From: Streptomyces sp. CC53
GTDB lineage: Bacteria > Actinomycetota > Actinomycetes > Streptomycetales > Streptomycetaceae
DNA: 64,000 bases
Assembly (NCBI RefSeq): GCF_001865245.1
Contig: NZ_MKXB01000145.1
Span: 51,153-115,152 of the forward strand
Direction of reading: 5' to 3'
Numbering within the stretch: the stretch's first letter is position 1; each line of letters starts with the position of its first letter. Positions 8,034 through 15,810 of this stretch are shown one piece after another. The position numbers and the translations under genes were made by a program. The notes beneath the pieces were generated by a model that saw only the letters and a list, made by a program, of their open reading frames with translations, was not told the origin of the DNA and made no database searches.

Positions 8034-8507
8034 CCGGCACGTGTCCGACGGCATGGCGCGCCGCAGGTTCACCGCCGTGCCGTCCCCCGCGATGTACCAG
8101 CGCTTGCCGTTGGGCACCCCGGCCGCCGGGCGCACGCCCGGCTCCATCGCCACCCACCGGTCACCCGTCGTCCGGTGCCAGCGCGCCCGGCCGCCGCACT
8201 GCCGGCAGATCATCAGGGAACCGGACCGGGGCGCCGGCACCCGTGCCCTCACCCGCGCCGGGGACGCCCCGCCGGAACGCGTCGCGGACGACGCCCGCAG
8301 CGCCGCCGCCGTCACCGGCAGCAGGTCCCCCAGCCGCACCGGGTCCCGGTCGTCCGGCGCACCCGCACCGGTCCTCGCGCACAGCGCGCACATCGGTATC
8401 GCGAACACGGCGCTCCACTCCGCACCCGGCGCCTCGCACACCGCGCAGCACAGGGCGGGCGCAGGTGCGGCCGCCGCGGTCGCCGCCGCACTCGTCATCG
8501 TCGTCAC
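7992..8507 (-). CDS. DUF6083-type cysteine-rich protein
   Basis: A 171-residue protein. The C-terminal half (MICRQCGGRARWHRTTGDRW, then VAMEPG, RWYIAGDGTAVNLRRAMPSD, CRVSHFDVCP) matches my recollection of the DUF6083 domain common in Streptomyces. The N-terminal half carries another Cys cluster (ALCCAVCEAPG, then MCALCARTG), so two zinc-ribbon-like knuckles are plausible. Function unknown. The last residues derive from a 38-bp duplication, so the C terminus probably differs from orthologues. Start chosen at the first ATG; MTS three codons later is equally possible. Divergent from the M18 aminopeptidase. Confidence 0.75.
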   Translation of the reverse strand: MTTMTSAAATAAAAPAPALCCAVCEAPGAEWSAVFAIPMCALCARTGAGAPDDRDPVRLGDLLPVTAAALRASSATRSGGASPARVRARVPAPRSGSLMICRQCGGRARWHRTTGDRWVAMEPGVRPAAGVPNGKRWYIAGDGTAVNLRRAMPSDTCRVSHFDVCPGRVGE

Positions 8508-8620
8508 CGTGCACCTCCGGACTCGCGTCGATCAACGGTGGGTCGTCACCACCGATACTGACAGCCACCACTGACAACGCCCGGTTCGCGAACCCCTGCG
8601 ACCCCGCCGGGGCCCGCCCG

Positions 8621-8626
8621 TATGGT
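8621..8626 (+). promoter_or_regulatory. -10 element suggesting leaderless mRNA
   Basis: TATGGT (TANNNT form) ends 6 nt before the ATG at 8633, and no Shine-Dalgarno sequence is present. This spacing is typical of leaderless transcripts in Streptomyces. Confidence 0.45.
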
Positions 8627-8632
8627 GTGGGC

Positions 8633-9928
8633 ATGAGCAGTTCACCCGCCCGCTTCGACCGCGGCCACACCGACGACCTGATGACCTTCCTGGCGGCCTC
8701 CCCGTCCCCGTACCACGCCGTCGCGACCGCCGCCGAACGGCTGGAGAAGGCGGGCTTCCGGCAGGTCGAGGAGACCGCCGAGTGGGACGGGACGACCGGC
8801 GGCAAGTACGTGCTGCGGGGCGGCGCCATCGTCGCCTGGTACGTCCCCGAGGGCGCCAAGGCCCACACCCCGTTCCGCATCGTCGGCGCCCACACCGACT
8901 CGCCGAACCTGCGGGTCAAGCCGCGCCCCGACAGCGGCGGGCACGGCTGGCGCCAGGTCGCCGTCGAGATCTACGGCGGCCCGCTGCTGAACTCCTGGCT
9001 CGACCGCGACCTCGGCCTCGCCGGACGCCTCACCCTGCGCGACGGCACCTCGCGCCTCGTCAACGTCGACCGGCCGCTGCTTCGCGTGCCGCAGCTCGCC
9101 ATCCACCTCGACCGGCAGGTCAACGAGGGCCTGAAGCTGAACCGGCAGCGCCACATGCAGCCGATCTGGGGCCTCGGCGACGACGTCCGCGAAGGCGACC
9201 TGATGCGGTTCCTCGCCGAGGAGGAGGGCATCGACGCGTCCTCCGTCGTCGGCTGGGACCTCATGGTCCACTCCGTCGAACCGCCCGCCTACCTGGGCCG
9301 CGACCGGGAACTGCTCGCCGCGCCCCGCCTCGACAACCTGCTGTCCGTGCACGCCTGCACCGCCGCGCTCGCCGCCGTCGCCACCGCGCGCACCGAGCCG
9401 GCGTACATCCCCGTCATGGCCGCGTTCGACCACGAGGAGAACGGCTCCGAGTCCGACACCGGGGCGCAGGGCCCGATGCTCGGCGGCGTGCTGGAACGTT
9501 CCGTGTTCGCCCGCGGCGGCAGCTACGAGGACCGGGCCCGCGCTTTCGCCGGCACGGTGTGCCTGTCCTCCGACGTGGGCCACGCCGTCCACCCCAACTA
9601 CTCCGAGCGCCACGACCCCACGCACCACCCGCGCCCCAACGGCGGCCCCATCCTCAAGGTGAACGTCAACCAGCGGTACGCCACCGACGGCGGCGGCCAG
9701 GCCGTGTTCGCGGCGGCCTGCGAAGCAGCGGGCGTGCCGTGGCAGGCGTTCGTCTCCAACAACGACCTGCCGTGCGGCACCACCATCGGCCCGATCACCG
9801 CCGCCCGCCACGGCATCCGCACCGTCGATATCGGCGTCGCCTGCCTGTCGATGCACAGCGCCCGCGAACTGTGCGGCGCGGACGACCCGTACCTGCTCGC
9901 GAACGCCCTCGTCGCCTTCCTCAAGTAA
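8633..9928 (+). CDS. M18 family aminopeptidase
   Basis: A 431-residue zinc aminopeptidase of family M18 (aspartyl aminopeptidase/ApeB type). The first metal site is seen in VGAHTDSPNLRVKP (His87). The DHEENGSES segment supplies the bridging and catalytic acids, and the C-terminal MHSARELCG carries another metal ligand. It should remove N-terminal, often acidic, residues from peptides in the cytoplasm. The length is normal. The ATG at 8633 is preferred: it matches the family start (FDRGHTDDLMTFLAASPSPYH) and has a -10 element immediately upstream. Monocistronic. Confidence 0.93.
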   Translation: MSSSPARFDRGHTDDLMTFLAASPSPYHAVATAAERLEKAGFRQVEETAEWDGTTGGKYVLRGGAIVAWYVPEGAKAHTPFRIVGAHTDSPNLRVKPRPDSGGHGWRQVAVEIYGGPLLNSWLDRDLGLAGRLTLRDGTSRLVNVDRPLLRVPQLAIHLDRQVNEGLKLNRQRHMQPIWGLGDDVREGDLMRFLAEEEGIDASSVVGWDLMVHSVEPPAYLGRDRELLAAPRLDNLLSVHACTAALAAVATARTEPAYIPVMAAFDHEENGSESDTGAQGPMLGGVLERSVFARGGSYEDRARAFAGTVCLSSDVGHAVHPNYSERHDPTHHPRPNGGPILKVNVNQRYATDGGGQAVFAAACEAAGVPWQAFVSNNDLPCGTTIGPITAARHGIRTVDIGVACLSMHSARELCGADDPYLLANALVAFLK

Positions 9929-10015
9929 CGCGGTCCGCCCAGGCGTTGGATGCGCCTACCCGGGTACCGGTACGTCCTCGGACTTCCGTGAACACGGATG
10001 AAAGGGAGGCGAACG

Positions 10016-10261
10016 ATGGGCCTGGGCGGATGCCTGCTGCTCCTCGCCGGCGGTGCGATCCTCACCTTCGCGACCGACTGGGAGGTCAGCGGCTTCAACG
10101 TGGACGTGGCGGGACTCATCATGATGGCCGTGGGGCTCATCGGGGTCGCCGCCTACACCAGCATCGCCCGGCGCCGCAGGGCGCTGGTGCAACCGATGGC
10201 GGCCACCGTCACGGACCCGGCCCACGAGGTCCGCGACGGCACCCGCGACCCGCTCGTCTGA
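10016..10261 (+). CDS. DUF6458-like small membrane protein
   Basis: An 81-residue protein with two hydrophobic stretches (GGCLLLLAGGAILTFATDW and VAGLIMMAVGLIGVAAY) separated by a short loop containing FNVDVAG, then a basic Arg-rich turn and a polar tail. This pattern fits DUF6458 proteins, of unknown function. GGGAGG lies 6 nt before the ATG at 10016, which decides that start over the ATG at 9998. Nothing in the surroundings explains its role. Confidence 0.75.
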   Translation: MGLGGCLLLLAGGAILTFATDWEVSGFNVDVAGLIMMAVGLIGVAAYTSIARRRRALVQPMAATVTDPAHEVRDGTRDPLV

Positions 10262-10312
10262 CGGCCGCCACGGGGCATCCGGCCGGCCGTGCCCACAGGC
10301 GACACTGACCTC

Positions 10313-10633
10313 ATGACCGTTGACCCGGACGCCCTGCACAGCAGTTGGGACCGCACCCGCAGACACCTGGCGGCGGCGCGAACCCATCTGGCGAGCCTGC
10401 CGGGCGTCGACCTCTCGGCGCCCGCCGAGTTCCTGGAGTACAACGAGCTGGGACTCGCCTTCGACAGTCTGGTCGATCTCGCAGTGGATCTCGATCTGCC
10501 ACTCGCCTTCTGGCAGCACATGGACCGAGCGGCCCGTGAGATGCGGCTCTACAGCGATGCGCTGCACAAGCCGCATCTCACGGCTGCCGACCACTGCCTC
10601 CGCCGCCTCGCGGCCGCCTCCGAGCCGGAATGA
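10313..10633 (+). CDS. Small acidic protein, possibly MafI/immunity-like
   Basis: A 106-residue protein, mostly helical, with the segment EFLEYNELGLAFDSLVDLA resembling the EFLEHNELELALD motif in many small actinobacterial proteins annotated as MafI-type immunity proteins. No toxin gene is adjacent, so an immunity role is only a resemblance. The start at 10313 (MTVDPDALHSSW) is favoured because the 8 residues before it are non-conserved. It lies 52 bp after the DUF6458 gene and could share its transcript. Confidence 0.6.
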   Translation: MTVDPDALHSSWDRTRRHLAAARTHLASLPGVDLSAPAEFLEYNELGLAFDSLVDLAVDLDLPLAFWQHMDRAAREMRLYSDALHKPHLTAADHCLRRLAAASEPE

Positions 10634-10760
10634 GGGCAAGGGGCCCCTGTCGAGGGGAAGGCGTCCGGTATTCGTCAGCCTGACGTGAAGAGGGGGCGAA
10701 CCCGGCTCCTGTCAGCCGCCGCTCTGCGATGCTGGAGGCCGATCGAGAGGGGCCGCAGCG

Positions 10761-11294
10761 ATGCAGTGGAAGATCCACGGGGAACGTCCGATCTACGAGA
10801 ACAGCTGGGTGAACCTGTGGCTCACCGACGTCGAGACGCCGGACGGGAACCGCTGGGAGCACCACGTCGTGAAGCTCCGCCACCTGGCAGTGGCCACCGT
10901 CATCAACGAGCGGCGTGAGGTCCTGATGATGTGGCGCCACCGCTTCATCACGGACGCGTGGGCATGGGAGCTGCCCATGGGCCTGGTCGAGGAGGGGGAG
11001 ACGCCGGCCGAGGCGGCAGCCCGTGAGGTGTTGGAGGAGACCGGCTGGCGGCCCGGGCCGATCACGCCGCTGATCTACGCCGAGCCGGCGAATGGCATCA
11101 CTGACTCCCAGCACCACATCTTCCGGGCCGACGGGGCGACGTACGAAGGACCGCCGACCGAGAAGAACGAGTCGGACCGGATCGAGTGGATCCCGCTGAC
11201 CGACGTGCGGGCCATGATCGACCGGCGCGAGATCGTCAGCAGCGGCTCCCTCGTCGGGTTGCTCTACCTCCTCATGGACGAGGCGATCCGCTGA
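10761..11294 (+). CDS. Nudix hydrolase (ADP-ribose pyrophosphatase-like)
   Basis: A 177-residue protein with a complete Nudix box at residues 74-96: Gly74, Glu80, Arg88-Glu89, Glu92-Glu93 and Gly95 fit the consensus GX5EX7REUXEEXGU. The preceding strand (HLAVATVINERREVLMMWRH) and the PGPITPLIYAEPANGI segment recall ADP-ribose/NDP-sugar pyrophosphatases. It should hydrolyse a nucleoside diphosphate linked to X, needing Mg2+; the substrate is not determined. GAGAGGGG lies about 9 nt before the ATG. It is followed by the tRNA-Trp gene on the other strand. Confidence 0.92.
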   Translation: MQWKIHGERPIYENSWVNLWLTDVETPDGNRWEHHVVKLRHLAVATVINERREVLMMWRHRFITDAWAWELPMGLVEEGETPAEAAAREVLEETGWRPGPITPLIYAEPANGITDSQHHIFRADGATYEGPPTEKNESDRIEWIPLTDVRAMIDRREIVSSGSLVGLLYLLMDEAIR

Positions 11295-11385
11295 CCTGGC
11301 GGGGCAGCACTTCCCGGAGCCCGAGGAAGGCCGGCCCGCCTCGGACCGGCGCCGCCCCGCCGCCAGGCGCGTAGCTCCAGGCGGG

Positions 11386-11460
11386 CGGGGCCGGCCGGGA
11401 TCGAACCGGCGTCCTCGCGATTTTGGAGACCGCGCGCGACCACCTCTGCGCTACGGCCCC
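11386..11460 (-). tRNA. tRNA-Trp (anticodon CCA), atypical D-arm junction
   Basis: A 75-nt cloverleaf: acceptor GGGGCCG/CGGCCCC, D-stem GCGC/GCGC, anticodon stem GCGGT/ATCGC with loop CTCCAAA, and T-arm GCCGG-TTCGATC-CCGGC. The anticodon is CCA. Base 26 between the D and anticodon stems appears absent, and the variable loop has six bases. An alternative 3-bp D-stem with longer connectors is possible. The 3' CCA is not encoded. It differs strongly from the usual Streptomyces tRNA-Trp as I recall it (which starts AGGGGCG), so it is probably a second isogene. Confidence 0.85.
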
Positions 11461-11501
11461 GCCCTCGCCCGGCATCGTACCGGCGGCCCTCCCGCGGTCG
11501 G

Positions 11502-13343
11502 CTAGGCGTCAAGTCCCGCCAGGATGAGGGGAAGACGCGCCGCGCCACCTGCCTCGACCTTCACCGGGACGCCCCAGTCCTGCTGGTGCACGTGGCAGGC
11601 CGGGTACTCGTTGTCCGGGTCGTCGTCGCAGGACGCCGCCATCGCCGAGACGTGCAGCACGCCCTCGGTGACCTCCGGGTTCAGCATCAGCTCACGCGAC
11701 AGGTCCGTGCCCGTGCCCGCTCCCGCGGTGAGCAGCTCCGGGGGCGTCGAGGACACCAGCAGCCGGGTCGAGGGACCGTACCGCTCGTCGAGCTTCTGTC
11801 CGGCCGGGGCGCGGAAGACGACCTCCAGGGACAGCGTGCCGGGCGCGACCGTGGTGGCCTCCCGCCGGGTGCGGTGCGCGACCGCCTCCACCTTCAGGGC
11901 CTCCTCGGGCAGCCGCAGCCGCGTCAGCCGGTGCCGGGCCGACTCCACGACCACGATGTCCTCGCCGACGAGCACCGCGTCACTCGGCTCCCGCAGGTCC
12001 GTGGCGACGGTCGTGACCTCGCCGCTCGCCGGGTCGAAGCGGCGCAGCGCGTGGTTGTACGTGTCGCACACCGCGACCGAACCGTCCGGCAGGGCGGTGA
12101 CGCCCAGCGGGTGCTGGAGCAGCGCCTGGTCGGCGGCGCCGTCGCGGTGCCCGAAGTCGAACAGGCCCGTGCCGACCGCGGTGCGGACGGTGCCGTCCGG
12201 GTCGACCCAGCGCAGTGCGCTCGTCTCGGAGTCCGCGACCCACAGGCGGTCCGGGGTGGCGGCGAGCCCCGACGGCTGCGCGAACCACGCCTCGGCGGCC
12301 GGCCCGTCGACCAGGCCCTCGTTGGTGGTGCCCGCGGCGGCCTCCACCGTGCCGGTCTCCGGGTCGTACGTCCACAGCTGGTGGACGCCCGCCATGGCGA
12401 TCCACACCTTCCCCTGCCACCAGGCCACGTCCCACGGCGACGAGAGCGCCACCTCGCGCGCCTGCCCCCGGGTCGGGGAGCCCTGCATCCACTGGGCGCC
12501 GGTGCCCGCGACCGTGGCCGTCTCCCCGGTGGCCGGGTCCCAGACCCGCAGCGCGTGGCTGACGGTGTCCGCGACCACGACCCGGCCGTCCGGCAGGGCG
12601 CACAGCCCCTGCGGCTCGCTGAAGCGTGCCTGGTCCGCGGGCCCGTCGGCGAGGCCCCGCTCACCGCTGCCGATCCGCCGCACGACGGTCTCGCCGTCCG
12701 GCTGGAGCTCCACCAGCTGATGGCGGGTCGTGTCGGAGACCAGAAGATGGCCCGACTCCAGCACCAGTGCCTTGCCGGGGAAGCGCAGGTGGGTCGCCAC
12801 CGGCTCCGGCGGCACGTACGGGCCGTCGCCGCGCCGCAGGGTGCCCTTGGCCTCGTGCTCGGCCTCCAGCTCCGCGACCAGCTCGGCCAGCGCGTGGGCG
12901 TGGCCCTCACCGGCGTGCTGGGCGACGACGTACCCCTCCGGGTCGATCACGACGAGCGTCGGCCAGGCCCGCACGGCGTACTGCTTCCACGTGGTGAGCT
13001 CCGGATCGTCCAGCACGGGGTGCTCGACGCCGTACCGCTCGACCGCGTCGACGACGGCCTGGTGGTCGGCCTCGTGCACGAACTTCGGCGAGTGGACGCC
13101 GACGATGACCACCGTGTCCCGGTGCTTCTCCTCCAGCTCCCGCAGCTCGTCGAGGACGTGCAGGCAGTTGATGCAGCAGAAGGTCCAGAAATCCAGGATC
13201 AGTATGCGGCCTCGGAAGTCGGCGAGCTTCAGGTCCTTCCCGCCGGTGTTGAGCCAGCCGCCCTTGCCGATCAGCTCGGGAGCGCGGACTCGGGCACGGC
13301 GGTGGGCGGGCGCGGGGGTGGGCGCCGGGGCGGCATCGTTCAT
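11502..13343 (-). CDS. Thioredoxin-like domain fused to NHL repeats (NHLRC2-like)
   Basis: A 613-residue protein. The N-terminal thioredoxin-like domain (residues ~20-170) contains FWTFCCINCLHVL, with the redox pair Cys57 and Cys60, then PVLDDPELTTWKQYAVRAWP and VVIDPEGYVVAQHAGEG. It is followed by several NHL/beta-propeller repeats (FSEPQGLCALPDGRVVVADT, LQHPLGVTALPDGSVAVCDT and similar). This architecture is that of NHLRC2-like proteins, whose biochemical role is unclear but presumably thiol-disulfide related. No signal peptide is visible, so probably cytoplasmic. The length is normal. The ATG 13341-13343 and the 16 bp upstream of it are repeated at 16637-16685. Confidence 0.92.
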   Translation of the reverse strand: MNDAAPAPTPAPAHRRARVRAPELIGKGGWLNTGGKDLKLADFRGRILILDFWTFCCINCLHVLDELRELEEKHRDTVVIVGVHSPKFVHEADHQAVVDAVERYGVEHPVLDDPELTTWKQYAVRAWPTLVVIDPEGYVVAQHAGEGHAHALAELVAELEAEHEAKGTLRRGDGPYVPPEPVATHLRFPGKALVLESGHLLVSDTTRHQLVELQPDGETVVRRIGSGERGLADGPADQARFSEPQGLCALPDGRVVVADTVSHALRVWDPATGETATVAGTGAQWMQGSPTRGQAREVALSSPWDVAWWQGKVWIAMAGVHQLWTYDPETGTVEAAAGTTNEGLVDGPAAEAWFAQPSGLAATPDRLWVADSETSALRWVDPDGTVRTAVGTGLFDFGHRDGAADQALLQHPLGVTALPDGSVAVCDTYNHALRRFDPASGEVTTVATDLREPSDAVLVGEDIVVVESARHRLTRLRLPEEALKVEAVAHRTRREATTVAPGTLSLEVVFRAPAGQKLDERYGPSTRLLVSSTPPELLTAGAGTGTDLSRELMLNPEVTEGVLHVSAMAASCDDDPDNEYPACHVHQQDWGVPVKVEAGGAARLPLILAGLDA

Positions 13344-13359
13344 GGTTCAAGCTTGCCAT
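13311..13359. repeat. Left 49-bp direct repeat bounding accessory segment
   Basis: Identical over 49 bp to 16637-16685. It covers the first ~11 codons of the thioredoxin/NHL gene and 16 bp upstream. The sequences diverge immediately after position 13359 and 16685 respectively. Confidence 0.9.
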
Positions 13360-13464
13360 TGGCCCATGAACACCGGATCACGGCCGTGCGACGCCGTTGC
13401 CCCAGCGGCTGTCCTGATGAGTGCCTGTCGAGGGCTTTCGTCGGTTCAGACCAGTCCCCCTGCC

Positions 13465-14142
13465 CTAGCCTCCTTGGATGCCCCGGACGAAGAGGGTGCC
13501 TGTGCGGCGACTCCCCAGGGGCGGGGCAAGCACGGACGCTGACACGTCCACGAAGCCGTGTTCCTTGAGAATCAGCGCCCACACATCGGGGTCGTAGTCC
13601 CACCGCTTGACGACAGCGGGGTCTTCTTCGGGCCCGCGCGGGATGTATGACGCCTGGCAGCCGTAGCACCCCTCGACCGGGGGCCGCTGGGAGAAGGCGA
13701 AGACACCACCCGGCTTGAGGCTCGCGTGAACGATCGGCAGCAGGAGGCCGGGGGCGGTGAACCAGGCAGCGCCGAACACGCTGTACACCGCATCGAAGAT
13801 CGTGAACGTGTCTCCGAGGTAGGTGAGGGCGTCGGCCTGGTGGAGTTCCATCCCGTCCACGTCCGGCCACCGCTCGCGCGCCTTGTCGAGCTGCTTGGCG
13901 GAGAGGTCGATCCCGACGGACTTCATGCCGAGCGTTGCGAGATGAGCGGCGTTCCCTCCAGACCCGCAGCCGAGGTCGAGTGCACTGTCTCCCGGGTTCA
14001 GCTGGAGCACATCGGCCCTGGGGCCGTGGTCCGGGTACTGGGTCCAGTTGAACCACGTGGTCTCGCCCTCGGCGTTGGTCTTCCGACGCTGGGGCTTGCT
14101 CTGCGAGTACGTGTCCCATGCGGTGCTGCGAGCGTCAGTCAC
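13465..14142 (-). CDS. Class I SAM-dependent methyltransferase
   Basis: A 225-residue methyltransferase. Motif I is ALDLGCGSGGNAAHLATLG (residues ~54-72), motif II gives VGIDLSAKQLDKARERW, and TIFDAVYSVFGAAWF is the motif IV region. These identify SAM binding but not the substrate. The N-terminal region (WDTYSQSKPQRRKT, then TTWFNWTQYPDHG) resembles small-molecule or nucleoside methyltransferases found in Streptomyces accessory loci. It is in the segment between the 49-bp direct repeats, same strand as the gene at 14235, with a hairpin between the two, so they may be separate transcripts. Confidence 0.88.
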   Translation of the reverse strand: MTDARSTAWDTYSQSKPQRRKTNAEGETTWFNWTQYPDHGPRADVLQLNPGDSALDLGCGSGGNAAHLATLGMKSVGIDLSAKQLDKARERWPDVDGMELHQADALTYLGDTFTIFDAVYSVFGAAWFTAPGLLLPIVHASLKPGGVFAFSQRPPVEGCYGCQASYIPRGPEEDPAVVKRWDYDPDVWALILKEHGFVDVSASVLAPPLGSRRTGTLFVRGIQGG

Positions 14143-14169
14143 TACCTGTCCGTTCTCGTTCGCGGCGAC

Positions 14170-14196
14170 AGCCGCCCGGCACGATACCGGGCGGCT
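14170..14196. terminator. Hairpin between the methyltransferase and upstream gene
   Basis: AGCCGCCCGG (14170-14179) and CCGGGCGGCT (14187-14196) form a perfect 10-bp stem with a 7-nt loop, 39 nt after the stop of the minus-strand gene ending at 14235. Confidence 0.7.
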
Positions 14197-14234
14197 GAAG
14201 CTCTGGTGGGTCGGTCGCTCCGCTTGCGCCGGAG

Positions 14235-14858
14235 CTACTTGGCGACGGGGCTGTCGGAGCAGCCCGCGTAGCTCTGGGTGCAGTCGGCCGCGCCGTCGAT
14301 CGGCCAGAACTCCGGGTCCACGTCGAAGCCGGCCGATCGGATCATCTCGGCCGTCCGACGCATCGCGGCCCGGCCCTCGGCCGGGTTGTGGCCGCTGTTG
14401 CGGTCGGGGACGTGATGGATGAACCCGCAGCCGAGCGCGTCGCAGAACTCGGCGTAGTGCTTGGTGTGGAGCACGAGCGCATGCCAGAAGAGGCCCACGC
14501 GGAGGCTGGGCGTGGCCCTCTCCGTGGTGTTCGCGGCGACGGCGAGGAAGGCCGCCACCTGGTTGACGCCGCGCTCGCCCTGATCGTCGGTCATCTCCGG
14601 CCAGGAGTCCTCGCGGACCATGGTGATGAGGTCGGCCCTCAGTTCCGGAGTGATGAGGTCGTACACGGTCTTCGTCGTGTCGGTGATCGCCACGTCTGTG
14701 CCTTCCTGGTCTGTGAGGAGCATCCGGGGCAACCTGCAGGGGGCCAGGCGGCAGAGGACATGGGGGTCAACGGCTTCTCGGCGCTGCTGCTGGGGGTAGA
14801 TCACCTCAGAGCCGAACGTCTGGCCGGAATCGCGAGAGACCCGCACGGTCATGGTCAT
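14235..14858 (-). CDS. Uncharacterised Streptomyces protein (FCDALGCGFIHHVPD type)
   Basis: A frame of up to 207 residues. The part after residue 56 (LITPELRADLITMVRED, VGLFWHALVLHTKHYAEFCD, ALGCGFIHHVPDRNSGHNP) resembles hypothetical Streptomyces proteins with a W-H-x-x-x-L-x-T / I-H-H-V-P signature; function unknown. Two starts are credible. GTG 14693 is preceded by AGGAAGG at 8 nt spacing. ATG 14858 is preceded by GGAAGG at 6 nt. The first 55 residues look like a separate small Cys/Pro-rich Streptomyces protein (DPHVLCRLAPCRLPR), so this may be a fusion by loss of a stop. Divergent from the regulator at 15031 across a strong palindrome. Confidence 0.65.
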   Translation of the reverse strand: MTMTVRVSRDSGQTFGSEVIYPQQQRREAVDPHVLCRLAPCRLPRMLLTDQEGTDVAITDTTKTVYDLITPELRADLITMVREDSWPEMTDDQGERGVNQVAAFLAVAANTTERATPSLRVGLFWHALVLHTKHYAEFCDALGCGFIHHVPDRNSGHNPAEGRAAMRRTAEMIRSAGFDVDPEFWPIDGAADCTQSYAGCSDSPVAK

Positions 14859-14968
14859 GGTTTGCCTTCCGCTGCCCGGTCCGGTTGGTGAACCGATGTT
14901 CCCGCCGCCGGTCGGTCGGGACGACGACGCTTCGGGCGTCGCCTGGGCGTCACTCAGTGGGGTGTCAA

Positions 14969-14988
14969 TGACGCCCCCTAGGGCGTCA
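14969..14988. promoter_or_regulatory. Strong inverted repeat, probable operator
   Basis: TGACGCCC (14969-14976) and GGGCGTCA (14981-14988) are perfect 8-bp arms around CCTA. Further GTCA half-sites occur at 14950, 14964 and 14996. The site is 43 bp before the ATG of the HTH gene at 15031 and in the promoter region of the divergent gene at 14858. Confidence 0.65.
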
Positions 14989-15030
14989 AACCGGTGTCAT
15001 TGCATGGCTGTTCGGTCTAGCTTTGACGTC

Positions 15031-15810
15031 ATGACGACGACCTCCGTGGTGCCGAATGATGTGCTGCGGGCCGTGCGTATCGGCCTGCGCTTGAGCCAAG
15101 ACGACTTCGCCAAGGCGCTCCGCCGGGCAGGTGCGGAACTGGGGGAGCCGAACGAGGCTTCCAAGCGGCTGGTGCAGCGCTGGGAGTCCGGCACGAGCAA
15201 GACGCCTCGGGGTGTTTACGCCAGGGCCTTAGAACGGGTCACTGGTCGTCCGATCGAGGCGCTGGGGTTCGCCCTGCCGGTGCCGACGGCACGAGTCCAG
15301 GCCGACGGGAAGGGAGGACATGACATGGAGACCGCTGCAACCGGTGTCGCATCTGCCGCTGCAGGCGTGCAGCCCGCCGCGCAGACGGGTGAGGAGACGT
15401 TTTCGGGGGTGTGGCTCAGCCGCTACGAGTTCTTCTCTTCGAGCCGGGACGACTCGTACGAGGGCAAGCACTGCGTAGTGATCGTCCAGCATGGGAACCG
15501 GCTGACCGTTCAGAGCCTGCCCGGGGCGAGCAGCAACCCGGACAGCCCGCTCACGATGGACCTGACCGTTGATCGCAACGTGGTCACCGGTACGTGGGTC
15601 GAGCAGACTGCCGCAGACGGCTACTACAGCGGGGCCCGCTACCACGGGGCCATCCAACTCCTGGTGGAGCCGACCGGACGGCGCATGGCCGGAAAGTGGG
15701 TCGGCTTCGGCAAGGACTTCGACGTGAACACCGGCCCCTGGGAACTGCGGCTGGTGGACCGGTCCACGAGCAAGGCGACGCTGGAGAGGTACAGCCAGCC
15801 GCCGGAATGA
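15031..15810 (+). CDS. HTH regulator with C-terminal beta-rich sensor-like domain
   Basis: A 259-residue protein. Residues ~10-75 form an XRE-like helix-turn-helix (VLRAVRIGLRLSQDDFAKAL, KRLVQRWESGTSKTPRGVYA). An Ala-rich linker follows. Then comes a beta-rich domain of ~130 residues (FSGVWLSRYEFFSSSRDDSY, HCVVIVQHGNRLTVQSLPG, RRMAGKWVGFGKDFDVNTGP) that looks lipocalin-like but is only inferred to bind a ligand. Codon 67 is TTA (15229-15231), so translation would depend on the bldA tRNA. ATG 15031 has no ribosome binding site but has TAGCTT at 15018-15023, consistent with leaderless transcription. Probable reader of the palindrome at 14969. Confidence 0.75.
   Translation: MTTTSVVPNDVLRAVRIGLRLSQDDFAKALRRAGAELGEPNEASKRLVQRWESGTSKTPRGVYARALERVTGRPIEALGFALPVPTARVQADGKGGHDMETAATGVASAAAGVQPAAQTGEETFSGVWLSRYEFFSSSRDDSYEGKHCVVIVQHGNRLTVQSLPGASSNPDSPLTMDLTVDRNVVTGTWVEQTAADGYYSGARYHGAIQLLVEPTGRRMAGKWVGFGKDFDVNTGPWELRLVDRSTSKATLERYSQPPE

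Noticed and set aside
11386..11460. tRNA considered as a UGA suppressor by anticodon
   Set aside because: The anticodon is CCA, not TCA; only an indirect D-arm effect could allow UGA reading, so it is kept as a weak hypothesis.
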